From Actinokineospora fastidiosa (GTDB lineage Bacteria; Actinomycetota; Actinomycetes; Mycobacteriales; Pseudonocardiaceae): a stretch of DNA of 64,000 bases. Location of the stretch: contig NZ_BMRB01000004.1 of the NCBI RefSeq assembly GCF_014648415.1, forward strand, positions 1 through 64,000. Reading direction: 5' to 3'. Under the pieces are notes generated by a model. The model did no database searches. It saw nothing but the letters and a program-made list of their open reading frames with translations, and was not told the origin of the DNA. Within the stretch, counting starts at the first letter, position 1; the number at the start of each line of letters is the position of its first letter. A program made the translations under genes and the position numbers. Of the stretch, positions 37,208-45,802 are shown piece by piece.

Positions 37208-38086
37208 ATGCGGAACGACAAGGTCCAAGTGGTGTTCGCCGTCAACGACCTCTATTGCTTGCCGCTGCTGGTGACGTTGCAGTCGCTGCGGGAGAGCAAT
37301 CCGGACATCGCGGAACACGCGCACGTCACCGTCCTTCACCAGAACCTGAGACCAGAGTCGGCGGAGCGGATCGGGGTGCGCTGCGACCGGCTCGGCCTGT
37401 CGGTGGAGCTGCGTGCGGCCCCGCTGCCGGACCTGCCCTACAACCTGTGTTTCGGCGCGACCCTGACGCACTACCTCCGCTTCGCGATCCCGGAACTGCT
37501 GGCCGGGCACGACCGGGTCCTCTACCTCGACGCGGACCTCGTCATCAAGGACGACCTGCGCCCCCTGCTCACCGCGAACCTGCACGGGCTGCCGTTCGGC
37601 GCGGTTCGCGATCCGAACAACCCCTTGTACCGATACGGCCGCGCCGCGCCGGGCTGGAGAGCCCTCGGCATCCCAGACGATCGTGAATACTTCAACAGCG
37701 GTGTGATGCTCCTGGATTTCTCGGCAGGCGCAGGGGAGGTCTTCGACCGCGCCTTGCGCGTGATCGAAGACCACTCGGAGATGCTGCGGCTGCACGACCA
37801 GGATGCTCTCAACATCGCCGCCGCCGACCGGTGGTGCAGGCTTCCCCGCAGGTGGAACGCGTTCCCGTTCTCGGCGCTCCTCCGCACGGAGTGGATCCAG
37901 TACGGCGCCGAGGACCTCGTGCCGATGGCCGACCTGCTCGCCGAGGAGCCGGACGCGGCCATCCTGCACTACGTCACCCCGTCCAAACCATGGCTCGGCC
38001 TGCTCCCTGATGGTCCGGCCAACGACCTCTACCAGGCCCATCTCACCACTGTCCTCAATGCTGAGTCGGAGCTGTCGATCGGCTGA
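37208..38086 (+). CDS. Family 8 glycosyltransferase
   Basis: Protein of 292 residues. VVFAVNDLYCLPLLVTLQSL is the typical GT8 start, the DxD metal motif is in VLYLDADLVIKDDL, and YFNSGVMLLDF, DQDALNIA and LHYVTPSKPW are family blocks. Retaining GT8 enzymes use UDP-glucose, UDP-galactose or UDP-xylose, which fits the UDP-xylose supply nearby. It is the last likely cluster gene, separated from the LacI gene by 193 bases, and followed by convergent minus-strand genes. A GTG 9 bases upstream is an alternative start. Confidence 0.82.
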   Translation: MRNDKVQVVFAVNDLYCLPLLVTLQSLRESNPDIAEHAHVTVLHQNLRPESAERIGVRCDRLGLSVELRAAPLPDLPYNLCFGATLTHYLRFAIPELLAGHDRVLYLDADLVIKDDLRPLLTANLHGLPFGAVRDPNNPLYRYGRAAPGWRALGIPDDREYFNSGVMLLDFSAGAGEVFDRALRVIEDHSEMLRLHDQDALNIAAADRWCRLPRRWNAFPFSALLRTEWIQYGAEDLVPMADLLAEEPDAAILHYVTPSKPWLGLLPDGPANDLYQAHLTTVLNAESELSIG

Positions 38087-38255
38087 CTCAGCCCACCTGC
38101 CACGCACGAGGTCCTTGTGTCCCACGGGCATCACCCTTTAGGTGGAAGAGATCAAGCCGGGCCATCCGAAAACGGGTAGCGGGTCATCCGTCTCCGTCAG
38201 ACCGCTCGGTGGAGATGAACCCGGAAGCGACGGGCCCCTGTTCCAGGCGAGCAGT

Positions 38256-39035
38256 TCACAGGCGCCGGACGCGCAGCACGCAGGTCAGCATCGGGAGGGT
38301 GAACTCGCCGTCCGCGGTTTTTGGTTCGCTCGCAAGGAAAGCGCGGATCCGGCCGAGCGTGGTCTCTTGTTCCTGTTCCGGCATGACGAGCATGCCCGCC
38401 CGCGTCGCCAGTGTCGCAACGAGAGAGTCGGCGGTGCGGCGCTGCCCGTGCGGGAACTCGGCCTGCTCCGGCGCGCCGAACCGGGCGGCCCCGCCCGTCT
38501 TGGGCAGATGCACGTCGGCTGTCTCGGTGCGCCAGCCGGTGGGCGTGTCACGCGGGCCGATGGCCGCGCTTCCGCTGACTCGCGCCAGCCCGGCGACCCA
38601 GTCGACTCGGTCGTCCAGGACGTTCCACAGGCCTGCCAGGATGCCGCCCGGCGCCACGACCCTGGCGATCTCGGGTCCCGCGAGGGCCATGTCGAACCAG
38701 TGCATGGCGTTGCCTGCCAGCACGGCGTCGACGGAGGCATCCGGCAGCGGTATCGCTTCAGCGCTGCCCGGCAGGGCGCGGACATCCGGTAGCGCGCGGC
38801 GCAGCTCGGTCAGCATGGCTGGGTCGGGCTCGACGGCAGTCACGTCCGCGCCCACCGCGACCAGCGTGGCGGTCAGCTTGCCGGTTCCGGCGCCGAGGTC
38901 GAGCACCCGCAGGCCGGACGCGGGCTCGAGCGCCCAGCGGACCGCGGCCTGCGCGTAGTCCGGGCGGTGCTCGGCATACGCGGACGCCGCCACGCCGAAC
39001 GACGAGGCGTGACGGAGCCGCTGGGCCTCCTCCAC
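38256..39035 (-). CDS. Class I SAM-dependent methyltransferase
   Basis: Protein of 259 residues with motif I VLDLGAGTGKLTATL, motif II VTAVEPDPAML and post-I GSAEAIPLPDASVDAVLAG, typical of the UbiE/Trm9-like methyltransferase family. The GTG start has AGGTGA ten bases upstream. It converges with the GT8 gene. It may be an ordinary chromosomal gene rather than part of the sugar cluster, since strand and spacing differ. The substrate cannot be told. Confidence 0.8.
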   Translation of the reverse strand: MEEAQRLRHASSFGVAASAYAEHRPDYAQAAVRWALEPASGLRVLDLGAGTGKLTATLVAVGADVTAVEPDPAMLTELRRALPDVRALPGSAEAIPLPDASVDAVLAGNAMHWFDMALAGPEIARVVAPGGILAGLWNVLDDRVDWVAGLARVSGSAAIGPRDTPTGWRTETADVHLPKTGGAARFGAPEQAEFPHGQRRTADSLVATLATRAGMLVMPEQEQETTLGRIRAFLASEPKTADGEFTLPMLTCVLRVRRL

Positions 39036-39087
39036 GCGATCACCTATCGGCGCTCGGGTGCCAGGGCTGGCGGCGAAGCCGGGGGCG

Positions 39088-39351
39088 TCAGCGGGTGGCG
39101 CGGCGGTAGCGGGCGGTGAGGGCTTCGGCGATGCCGATGAGCAGGACGGAGGCGACGACGGCGATGATGAAGCCGAGGACGTTGAGTTCGAAGATGTCGC
39201 CGGTGTCGAGCAGGTTGGCGATGGTGCCGCCGATGACCGAGCCCGCGAGGCCGAGCAGCAGGGTGGCGAGGATGCCGAGGTTCTGCCTGCCGGGTTTGAT
39301 GAGTCGGGCGAGCGCGCCGATGATGAGTCCGGCGACGATGAAGCCGATCAT
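39088..39351 (-). CDS. GlsB/YeaQ/YmgE-family stress membrane protein
   Basis: Protein of 87 residues with three glycine-rich hydrophobic helices: IGFIVAGLIIGALARLI, LATLLLGLAGSVIGG and LGFIIAVVASVLLIGIAEAL. This is the pattern of the transglycosylase-associated (YeaQ/GlsB) family, associated with general stress. It follows the MerR gene on the same strand with a 23-base gap, so the MerR protein probably controls it. Confidence 0.85.
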   Translation of the reverse strand: MIGFIVAGLIIGALARLIKPGRQNLGILATLLLGLAGSVIGGTIANLLDTGDIFELNVLGFIIAVVASVLLIGIAEALTARYRRATR

Positions 39352-39374
39352 GTGTGCCTCCTGGTGGAGTGCGG

Positions 39375-39773
39375 TCAGGGCAGGAACAGGTCGGGCGGGA
39401 TGTGCAGGGCGAGGTTGATCAGGCTGTGGACGCGGGCGGTGATGGCCGCCAGCAGGCCGTGGGCCTCGGGGGCGACGGTGTCGGCCGCGGCTTGGAGTGC
39501 GCGCAGGTCGTGGGCGACGCGGTCGAGGGCGGCGGGCAGGTTCGCGCCGGGTGCGGTGAGGGCCGCTGCGATGTCGTCGAGGCTCACGCCGTGGGCCTCG
39601 AGTTCGCGGATGAGGGCTATCCGGTCGACGTCGGCGGGGCGGTAGAGGCGGTAGTTGCCGCCGCTGCGCTCGGCGGGGACGAGGAGGCCGATGCGGGTGT
39701 AGTGGTCGACGGTGCGGGTGGTGACGTCGGCTCGCGCGGCGAGTTCACCGATGCGCAGCAGCTCGCCGGGCAT
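39375..39773 (-). CDS. MerR-family transcriptional regulator
   Basis: Protein of 132 residues. The N-terminal winged helix-turn-helix (RIGELAARADVTTRTVDHY then YRLYRPADVDRI) is clear, followed by a long dimerisation helix and a short C-terminal region without evident ligand domain or metal cysteines. The start is preceded by AAAGGAGGAGG. It is transcribed away from the CNNM gene and in line with the GlsB-type gene, its likely target. Confidence 0.87.
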   Translation of the reverse strand: MPGELLRIGELAARADVTTRTVDHYTRIGLLVPAERSGGNYRLYRPADVDRIALIRELEAHGVSLDDIAAALTAPGANLPAALDRVAHDLRALQAAADTVAPEAHGLLAAITARVHSLINLALHIPPDLFLP

Positions 39774-39882
39774 GGGCCTCCTCCTTTCGCGGCGGTCGTT
39801 CGACGGTTCCCGGCAACCATACAGTGCGACGTGCTAGTGTCGGTTTTATGCAGTTCGGCGACGCTGAGGCATGTAGTAGTCG

Positions 39883-39899
39883 GCCGGGTTCGGCCCGGC
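39883..39899 (+). promoter_or_regulatory. Hairpin in the leader of the CNNM operon
   Basis: GCCGGG and CCCGGC enclose a 5-base loop in the 163-base divergent region between the MerR gene and the CNNM gene. The stem is strong and lies about 37 bases before the CNNM start. A leader control element is possible, but the fold does not resemble a known magnesium riboswitch by eye. Confidence 0.3.
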
Positions 39900-39936
39900 A
39901 GTACAGAGGGCGTCTGCCCCGCGAGGGCGCGACGCC

Positions 39937-41298
39937 ATGTTGATCGTGTGGGGCTTGCTGGCCATCACGGTGTTGACCGTGGCCACCGGCTATTTCGTGG
40001 CCCAGGAGTTCGCGTACCTGGCGGTGGACCGGGGCCGGTTGCGGCAGCACGCCGAGGACGGCGACAAGGCCGCCGAGCGCGCCTACCGGGTGGCTGGCCG
40101 GCTGTCGTTCATGCTGTCCGGCGCCCAGTTCGGGATCACCGTCACCGCCCTGTTGGCGGGCTATGTTGCGGAGCCGCTGCTGGGTGAGGGCCTGGCCGCG
40201 GTGCTGGGGTCGGCGGGGGTGCCGGAGGCGGTGTCGCTGTCGGTCTCGGTGGTGCTGGCGTTGGGGTTCGCCACCGTCGTGCAGATGGTGCTGGGGGAAT
40301 TGTTCCCGAAGAACCTGGCCATCGCCGAGCCCGAGCGGCTGGCCCGCGCGCTGAGCCGCTCCACCTTGGCCTACCTGGCGGTGGCCGGTCCGCTGATCCG
40401 CCTGTTCGACGCATCGGCCAACAAGCTGCTGCGCATGGTGGGCATCGAGCCGGTGGAGGAACTGCCGCAGGGGGTGACCCCGGAGGACCTGCAGCGCATC
40501 ATCGACGACTCCGAGGCTGGCGGGCTCCTGGACCCCGAGCTGTCGCGGCTGCTCGACCGCGGCCTGGACTTCCGGGCGTTGACCGCCGGGCAGGCGATGA
40601 CCCCGAGGGTGGCGGTGCACACGGTGCGCGCCGACGACCCGGCGGCCGAGGTGGTGCGGATGATCGACACCGGGCACTCCCGGTTCCCGGTCGTCGGGTC
40701 CGATGTGGACGACCTGGTCGGCGTGGTGGGACTGGCCGAGGTGCTGGCCGTGGAGCCCGGGCGGCGGGAGGCCACGAGGGTGCGGGAGATCGCGGGCCCC
40801 GCGCTGCTGGTGCCGGACTCGCTGCCGCTGCCCGCGGTGCTGGAGCGGCTGCGGGCCGAGCGCAGGCAGCTGGCCGTCGTGCTGGACGAGTTCGGCGGGT
40901 TCGCCGGGGTGATCTCGCTGGAGGACCTGGCCGAGGAGCTGGTCGGGGAGATCCACGACGAGGACGACGGCGTCGAGCCCGCCATCGTGCGCGAGCCGGA
41001 CGGTTCCTGGGTGGTTGCGGGACGGATGCGCATCGACGAGATCGCCGATGCCACCGGCCTTCCGCTGTCCGGTGACGACGTCTACGAGACGGTGTCGGGG
41101 CTGGTGTTGCACGAGTTGGGCCGGGTCACCCATGTCGGCGACACCGTGCGCGTCGAACTCCCCGCGGTCCTCGGCGAGTCCGATGAGGACGAGCCGCGGC
41201 CGGGCCGGGTCGTGCTGATCGAGGTGACCGCCGTGTCCCGGCACGTGCCGCAGACCGTGCGGCTGTCCGTGGCCGATGCCGCGGAGGTGGAGCGATGA
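39937..41298 (+). CDS. CNNM/CorC-type membrane protein with CBS pair and CorC domain
   Basis: Protein of 453 residues. A DUF21 membrane domain occupies roughly the first 190 (YFVAQEFAYLAVDRGRL, GELFPKNLAIAEPE), followed by two CBS repeats around 205-340 (AMTPRVAVHTV, VVLDEFGGFAGVI). A CorC_HlyC domain closes the protein. The family is linked to magnesium or cobalt efflux and older annotations call it hemolysin. The end overlaps the paralogue that follows by ATGA. Confidence 0.88.
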   Translation: MLIVWGLLAITVLTVATGYFVAQEFAYLAVDRGRLRQHAEDGDKAAERAYRVAGRLSFMLSGAQFGITVTALLAGYVAEPLLGEGLAAVLGSAGVPEAVSLSVSVVLALGFATVVQMVLGELFPKNLAIAEPERLARALSRSTLAYLAVAGPLIRLFDASANKLLRMVGIEPVEELPQGVTPEDLQRIIDDSEAGGLLDPELSRLLDRGLDFRALTAGQAMTPRVAVHTVRADDPAAEVVRMIDTGHSRFPVVGSDVDDLVGVVGLAEVLAVEPGRREATRVREIAGPALLVPDSLPLPAVLERLRAERRQLAVVLDEFGGFAGVISLEDLAEELVGEIHDEDDGVEPAIVREPDGSWVVAGRMRIDEIADATGLPLSGDDVYETVSGLVLHELGRVTHVGDTVRVELPAVLGESDEDEPRPGRVVLIEVTAVSRHVPQTVRLSVADAAEVER

Positions 41299-42341
41299 GC
41301 GTCGGCTGGGCCCTTGCCGTCTCCCTGCTGTTGTTGGTGGGCAACGCGTTCTTCGTCGCCGCGGAGTTCGCGCTCACCGCGGCCAAGCGCTACCGGCTGG
41401 AGGACGACGCCGCCGCGGGCAGCCGCGCCGCCCGGGCCGCCATCGCGGGCATCGACGAGCTGTCGGTGATGCTCGCAGGCGCCCAGCTCGGAATCACGCT
41501 GTGCACGCTGGGATTGGGCGCGCTGGCCAAGCCCGCGGTCGCGGAGCTGACCGACCCGCTGCTCCAGGCCGTGGGGCTGCCCACCGGGCTCAGCTACGGC
41601 ATCGCGTTCGCCCTGAGCCTGGTCATCGTGGTGTTCCTGCACATGGTCGTCGGCGAGATGGCGCCCAAGTCCTGGGCGATCGCGCACCCGGAGACCTCCG
41701 CGCGGATGCTCGCCCTGCCGTTCCGCTGGTTCACCAGGTCGGTGCGGTGGCTGCTCTCCGGCCTCAACCACACCGCCAACGCGATGCTGCGGCTGGTCAA
41801 GGTCAACCCGAGGGACGCCCTCGCCCACAGCTACGGCGCGGAGGACCTGCGGATGCTGGTGCGCCAGTCCGGCGAGCACGGCACCATCCCCGAGGGCCAG
41901 CAGCGCCTGCTGACCCGCATGCTCGCGCTGCAGAACACCACCCTCGCCCAGGTCATGATTCCCCGGGACAAGACCGTCACCGTCACCGAGGACCACACCG
42001 CCCGCGAGGTCGAGAAGCTCAGCCACCTCTCCGGTCGCTCCCGGTTTCCGGTCATGGACGCGGGCGGCCGGGTCACCGGGCTGATCCACGTCCGGGAGGC
42101 CATGCGCGCCACCGCGGCGGGGGTCGAGGTCCCCGCCCGCGACCTCATGGGCGACGTGCTCCTGCTGCCCGCCACCGAACCCGTCGCCGCCGCCGTCACG
42201 ACCATGCGCGCCCACCGCGCGCAACTGGCCCTCGTCACCGCCGACGACGGCGCCGTCGTCGGCATCGCCGCCCTGGAGGACCTGCTCGAGGAGCTGATCG
42301 GCGAGTTCGACGACGAGACCGACACCCCCACCCGCTCCTGA
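41295..42341 (+). CDS. CNNM-type membrane protein lacking the CorC domain
   Basis: Paralogue of the preceding gene, 348 residues. It has the DUF21 membrane domain (AEFALTAAKRYRLED, GEMAPKSWAIAHPE) and two CBS repeats (QVMIPRDKTVTV, RFPVMDAGGRVTGL), but it stops at LIGEFDDETDTPTRS without the C-terminal CorC_HlyC domain. The tandem overlapping arrangement of a long and a short copy is common in actinobacteria and suggests a heteromeric transporter. Confidence 0.88.
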   Translation: MSVGWALAVSLLLLVGNAFFVAAEFALTAAKRYRLEDDAAAGSRAARAAIAGIDELSVMLAGAQLGITLCTLGLGALAKPAVAELTDPLLQAVGLPTGLSYGIAFALSLVIVVFLHMVVGEMAPKSWAIAHPETSARMLALPFRWFTRSVRWLLSGLNHTANAMLRLVKVNPRDALAHSYGAEDLRMLVRQSGEHGTIPEGQQRLLTRMLALQNTTLAQVMIPRDKTVTVTEDHTAREVEKLSHLSGRSRFPVMDAGGRVTGLIHVREAMRATAAGVEVPARDLMGDVLLLPATEPVAAAVTTMRAHRAQLALVTADDGAVVGIAALEDLLEELIGEFDDETDTPTRS

Positions 42342-42394
42342 CCCACACCCTCGGTCCGACCGGGCCGAGCCCTACCCGCATGAGAGGACGCTCC

Positions 42395-43411
42395 GTGTTC
42401 AAACGAATGCTCTCCGCCTTCGGCGTCGGCGGACCCACCGTCGACACCGTGCTCGACAGCCCGACGGCGATGCCCGGGCAGACCGTCACTGGACGGGTCA
42501 GCATCCAAGGCGGCAGCGCCGAGGCGGCCATCGACCAGATCGTGCTGTCCCTGGTCACCCGCGCCGAGGCCGAGCACGGCGGCCACGAGGCCCACGGCGT
42601 CGCCGAGTTCCACCGGGTGGTGGTCCAGCAGGGAGTGCGGGTCGCCCCGAACCAGCGCCTGGACATCCCCTTCCAGCTCCCGCTGCCCTGGGAGACCCCG
42701 ATCACCGCGGTCGGCCCCACCCAGCTGCCCGGCATGACCGTGGGCGTGCGCACCGAGCTGGTCATCTCCGCCGCCCCCGACAAGGGCGACCTCGACCCGC
42801 TCACGATCACCCCGCTGCCCTCCCAGAACGCGGTGCTGGACGCCTTCGGCCAGCTGGGCTTCACCTTCCGCTCGGCCGATGTCGAGATCGGCCGCATCCA
42901 CGGCATCCCCCAGCAGCTCGGCTTCTACCAGGAGATCGAGTTCTTCCCGCCCGCCCACGCCGCGGGCCGGGTCACCGAGGTCGAGCTGACCTTCGTGGCC
43001 ACCCCCGGCGGCGTGTGGGTCGTGCTGGAGGCCGACCGCCGCCGCGGCTTCCTCCAGCCCGGCGGCGACGCCTTCGGCCGCTTCCACATCGCCCACGCCG
43101 AGGCCGAGACCACCGACTGGGCAGCGCTCATCGGTGACTGGCTCACCCAGGTCGCCGACCGGGGCCCCGCCTTCGGCGGCGGGATGAACCCGGCCTTCGG
43201 CGGCGGACACGCCCCCAACCCCGCCTTCGGGCACCCGCAGCAGCACGGCCACTACGACCCCCACCACCACGGCCACGAACGCCGTGGCCCCGGGATGGGC
43301 GGCGTCATCGCCGGAGCCGCCGCGGGCGCCATCGGCGGCATGATCATCGGCGACATGATCGGCGACGCCTTCGAAGGCGACGACGGCGGCGACGATTTCG
43401 CCGAGGAGTGA
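42395..43411 (+). CDS. Spo0M-like sporulation-control/arrestin-fold protein
   Basis: About 338 residues. The N-terminal 240 residues match the Spo0M arrestin-like fold (FKRMLSAFGVGGPTVDTVL, MPGQTVTGRVSIQGG, EIEFFPP). The tail holds FGGGMNPAFGGGHAPNPAFG repeats, a histidine-rich stretch and a glycine-rich hydrophobic segment (GGVIAGAAAGAIGGMIIGDM) that may insert into membrane. I prefer the GTG with GAGAGGA six bases upstream; an ATG 15 bases earlier is the alternative. Its role in non-sporulating relatives is unclear. Confidence 0.78.
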   Translation: MFKRMLSAFGVGGPTVDTVLDSPTAMPGQTVTGRVSIQGGSAEAAIDQIVLSLVTRAEAEHGGHEAHGVAEFHRVVVQQGVRVAPNQRLDIPFQLPLPWETPITAVGPTQLPGMTVGVRTELVISAAPDKGDLDPLTITPLPSQNAVLDAFGQLGFTFRSADVEIGRIHGIPQQLGFYQEIEFFPPAHAAGRVTEVELTFVATPGGVWVVLEADRRRGFLQPGGDAFGRFHIAHAEAETTDWAALIGDWLTQVADRGPAFGGGMNPAFGGGHAPNPAFGHPQQHGHYDPHHHGHERRGPGMGGVIAGAAAGAIGGMIIGDMIGDAFEGDDGGDDFAEE

Positions 43412-43459
43412 CCGGCTAACCTCTTCATCAAGATCAACTCCCCACCGGAAAGGACACCC

Positions 43460-43684
43460 GTGAGCATCTCCGCCGACCTGGCCAAGCAGCTCGACAAGGC
43501 CTACGAGGACCTGCCCCTGGCCGACCTGCTCGACGCCCCCGTGGCCGCGCTCGCCGGGGTCAGCGAGGGCGACGCCGAGAAGTTGGCCGCCGCGTTCGGC
43601 ATCAAGACCGTGCGCGACCTCGGCGCCAACAAGCACTTCCGCCTCGCGGCCGCCCTGGCCGACCTCGACGCCAGCACCCGCTAG
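43460..43684 (+). CDS. Small helix-hairpin-helix-like protein
   Basis: Protein of 74 residues. LADLLDAPVAALAGVSEGDAEKLAAAFGIKTVRDLG resembles a single helix-hairpin-helix (HhH) repeat as found in DNA-binding or protein-docking modules. No membrane segment or signal peptide is present. The GTG start follows GGAAAGG. It lies 48 bases after the Spo0M-like gene and before a strong terminator, so it likely shares that transcript. Confidence 0.7.
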   Translation: MSISADLAKQLDKAYEDLPLADLLDAPVAALAGVSEGDAEKLAAAFGIKTVRDLGANKHFRLAAALADLDASTR

Positions 43685-43696
43685 AACCGCTGACCC

Positions 43697-43731
43697 GAAG
43701 ACCCGCCCCGCCGAGACCGGGGCGGGTCTTC
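43697..43731. terminator. Strong hairpin terminator
   Basis: GAAGACCCGCCCC (43697-43709) and GGGGCGGGTCTTC (43719-43731) form a perfect 13-base stem with a 9-base loop, between the HhH gene and the convergent response-regulator gene. It can serve both strands. Confidence 0.85.
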
Positions 43732-43785
43732 GCCGTCTTCACGGAGGATCGAGCGCCGGGCCCGCCACCGGGCTCGGATGACGGG

Positions 43786-44430
43786 TCAGGGTTCGACCAG
43801 GCCGGTGCGGATGGCGTAGCGGGCGATGTCGAGGCGGTCGCGGAGGCCGAGCTTCTGCAGGATGTTGGCGCGGTGGCGGTCCACCGTCTTGACGCTGATC
43901 ACCAGGTGTTCGGCGATGTCCTTGGCCGAGTGCCCCTCGGCGATGAGTTTGACGATCTCCTCCTCGCGCGGGGTCAGGATGGTCTCGGGCAGGCCGGGGC
44001 GGTCGCCGCGCAGGTACTGGCGGATCAGCGTGGCCACCGCGCCCGGGTAGAGGAACGGCTCGCCGCGCATGGCGGCCCGGCAGGCCTCGATGAGGTCGCG
44101 GTCGGCCACGGACTTGAGCACGTAGCCGGACGCGCCCGCCTTCAGCGCTTCGAACAGGTACTGCTCGTTGTCGTACATCGACAGGATCAGCACGCGGATG
44201 CCCGGGGCCCTGCGGGCGATCTCGCGGGTGGCCTGCAGCCCGGTCATCCTCGGCATGGCGATGTCGAGCACGACGAGGTCGACGTCGTCGGGCTTGGCCG
44301 CGGCCACCGCCTCGGCGCCGTCCGCTGCCTCGGCGACCACGCGCAGGTCGGCCTCGGCGTCGAGGATGAGCCGCAGGCCCTGGCGGACCAGGGCGTGGTC
44401 GTCGGCGAGCAGGATGCGGGTCTGGGTCAC
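43786..44430 (-). CDS. NarL/LuxR-family response regulator
   Basis: Protein of 214 residues. The receiver domain begins ILLADDHALVRQGL, has the phospho-acceptor Asp in LVVLDIAMPRMTG and Lys in YVLKS. The C-terminal LuxR helix-turn-helix reads LTPREEEIVKLIAEGHSAKD and VKTVDRHRANI. The GTG start overlaps the kinase stop (GTGA), so it is the partner of the adjacent histidine kinase. It could also receive signal from the DevS-like kinase near the window start, which lacks a regulator, but that is speculation. Confidence 0.88.
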   Translation of the reverse strand: MTQTRILLADDHALVRQGLRLILDAEADLRVVAEAADGAEAVAAAKPDDVDLVVLDIAMPRMTGLQATREIARRAPGIRVLILSMYDNEQYLFEALKAGASGYVLKSVADRDLIEACRAAMRGEPFLYPGAVATLIRQYLRGDRPGLPETILTPREEEIVKLIAEGHSAKDIAEHLVISVKTVDRHRANILQKLGLRDRLDIARYAIRTGLVEP

Positions 44431-45416
44431 GAGGGGCCCTCCAGGTCCAGGCGGACGGTGGTGCCTCCGCCGGGGGGTGAGTCGATGGTCAGCCGGGCGC
44501 CGATGAGCAGGGCGCGTTCGCGCATGCCGCGGATGCCCGCCCCGGCGGTCGTCGCGCCGCCCCTGCCGTTGTCGGCGATGCGCAGCGCGGACTCGGTCAG
44601 GGTCACCTCGACGCGGGTCGCGTCCGCGTGCCGGGCGACGTTGGTCAGGCTCTCCTGCGCGATCCGGTAGACGACGAGGTCGGTGTCGGCGCCCCGCTCG
44701 GGCACCGGGCCGATGGCCGTGGTCACGACGATGCCGCTGGCCTCGGCGAACTCCCCGCACAGCGCCTTCATCGCGCTGCGCAGCCCGAGGTCGGCGAGCA
44801 CCCCGGGGCGCAGCCTGCGCGCGACCTCGCGCACTTCGTCCAGGCTGGCGCGCACGGTCTCCTGCACCGCGTGCAGGTCGTCGAGCAGGTCGGCGGGGGC
44901 GCGGTCGACGGCGCGCTTGAGGCCCAGCAGGACCACCGTGAGGCTCTGCCCGATCTCGTCGTGCAGTTCGCGGGCGATGCGCTCGCGCTCGGCTTCCTGC
45001 GCGGCCAGGGCGTGGGCGCTGCTGGCGCTGCGCTCGGCGGCCAGCCGGTCGAGCATGGCGTTGAACGTGTCCACGAGGTGGCCGAGGTCGCCGTGGCCGC
45101 GGTCGGGGAACCGGGTGACCGGGGAGAGCAGGTCGACCCGCTGCATGAGCTGGGTCAGGCCGTTGAGCGGGGCGAGGCTGCGCCGCACGAGCAGGGCGTT
45201 GATGGCCAGGATGCCCGCGAGGCCCACGGCCAGGACGACGATCTCGGTCTGCAGGACCGTGCGGGAGACCGTCGCGGGGGAGAGGGCGAGGGCGAGGGTG
45301 CCCGCGGTGAACACCAGGCCGTTGATCAGCGACAGCCTGCGGAACAGGGACCGGGTGGGCATCGGCGGTGCTGCGCCCATCCGTCGAGTGTGGCCACTGC
45401 CGCCATCGGCGTCCAT
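44427..45416 (-). CDS. Membrane sensor histidine kinase (HisKA_3)
   Basis: Protein of 329 residues with two hydrophobic segments near residues 30-50 and 57-78, a HAMP-like stretch (RRSLAPLNGLTQLMQRVDLL), HisKA_3 with ERIARELHDEIGQSL and a HATPase domain ending GIRGMRERALLIGA. The extracytoplasmic part is very short, so it probably senses the membrane itself. It is coupled to the NarL-type regulator. The ATG has GGAGGG five bases upstream. It lies divergent from a KhtT-like/CBS/antiporter set that it may control. Confidence 0.85.
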   Translation of the reverse strand: MDADGGSGHTRRMGAAPPMPTRSLFRRLSLINGLVFTAGTLALALSPATVSRTVLQTEIVVLAVGLAGILAINALLVRRSLAPLNGLTQLMQRVDLLSPVTRFPDRGHGDLGHLVDTFNAMLDRLAAERSASSAHALAAQEAERERIARELHDEIGQSLTVVLLGLKRAVDRAPADLLDDLHAVQETVRASLDEVREVARRLRPGVLADLGLRSAMKALCGEFAEASGIVVTTAIGPVPERGADTDLVVYRIAQESLTNVARHADATRVEVTLTESALRIADNGRGGATTAGAGIRGMRERALLIGARLTIDSPPGGGTTVRLDLEGPS

Positions 45417-45538
45417 GGGTGCCCTCCCCCAACGTCAGGTCGGTCGCGGGCCGCTGACCCGCGGAAATGGGTGTCAGACCCCATAGTGCCGAACGCGCGC
45501 GCGACGGACACTGGAGCGGCGGACGGAAGGAGGACGAC

Positions 45539-45802
45539 ATGCAGGTCAGCCACACCACGGTGCCCGGCACCGGGAAGGTCCACCACTTCCTCGCCCGCGG
45601 TGGGCGCCGCCTCGCCGTCGTCACCGGGCCCGGCGCCCGTCGGAGCCTGGTGGTCTACGACCGAGGGGACGAGCCCGCGCTCACCGTGGACCTGGAGGCC
45701 GACGAGGCCGACCAGGTCGCCGACACGCTGCGCAGCAAGCCGCTGGTCGACCGGGTGGCCGCGCTCGAGCGGCGGCTCGCGGCCCTGGAGGGCACGCCGT
45801 GA
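45539..45802 (+). CDS. Stand-alone KhtT-like antiporter regulatory protein
   Basis: Protein of 87 residues: [37 protein letters not shown] and [16 protein letters not shown]. This matches the N-terminal domain of KhtT/TrkA-C-type regulatory subunits of cation:proton antiporters. Here it stands alone without the C-terminal RCK_C nucleotide-binding domain. Strong GGAAGGAGGAC ribosome-binding site. The end overlaps the CBS-protein start by GTGA, and an NhaD-like permease follows, so it may be a split gating unit. Confidence 0.65.
   Translation: MQVSHTTVPGTGKVHHFLARGGRRLAVVTGPGARRSLVVYDRGDEPALTVDLEADEADQVADTLRSKPLVDRVAALERRLAALEGTP

Noticed and set aside
39840-39936. Magnesium riboswitch (M-box) ahead of the CNNM genes
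   Set aside because: Only a simple 6-base hairpin is seen; the long multi-stem M-box pattern is not.
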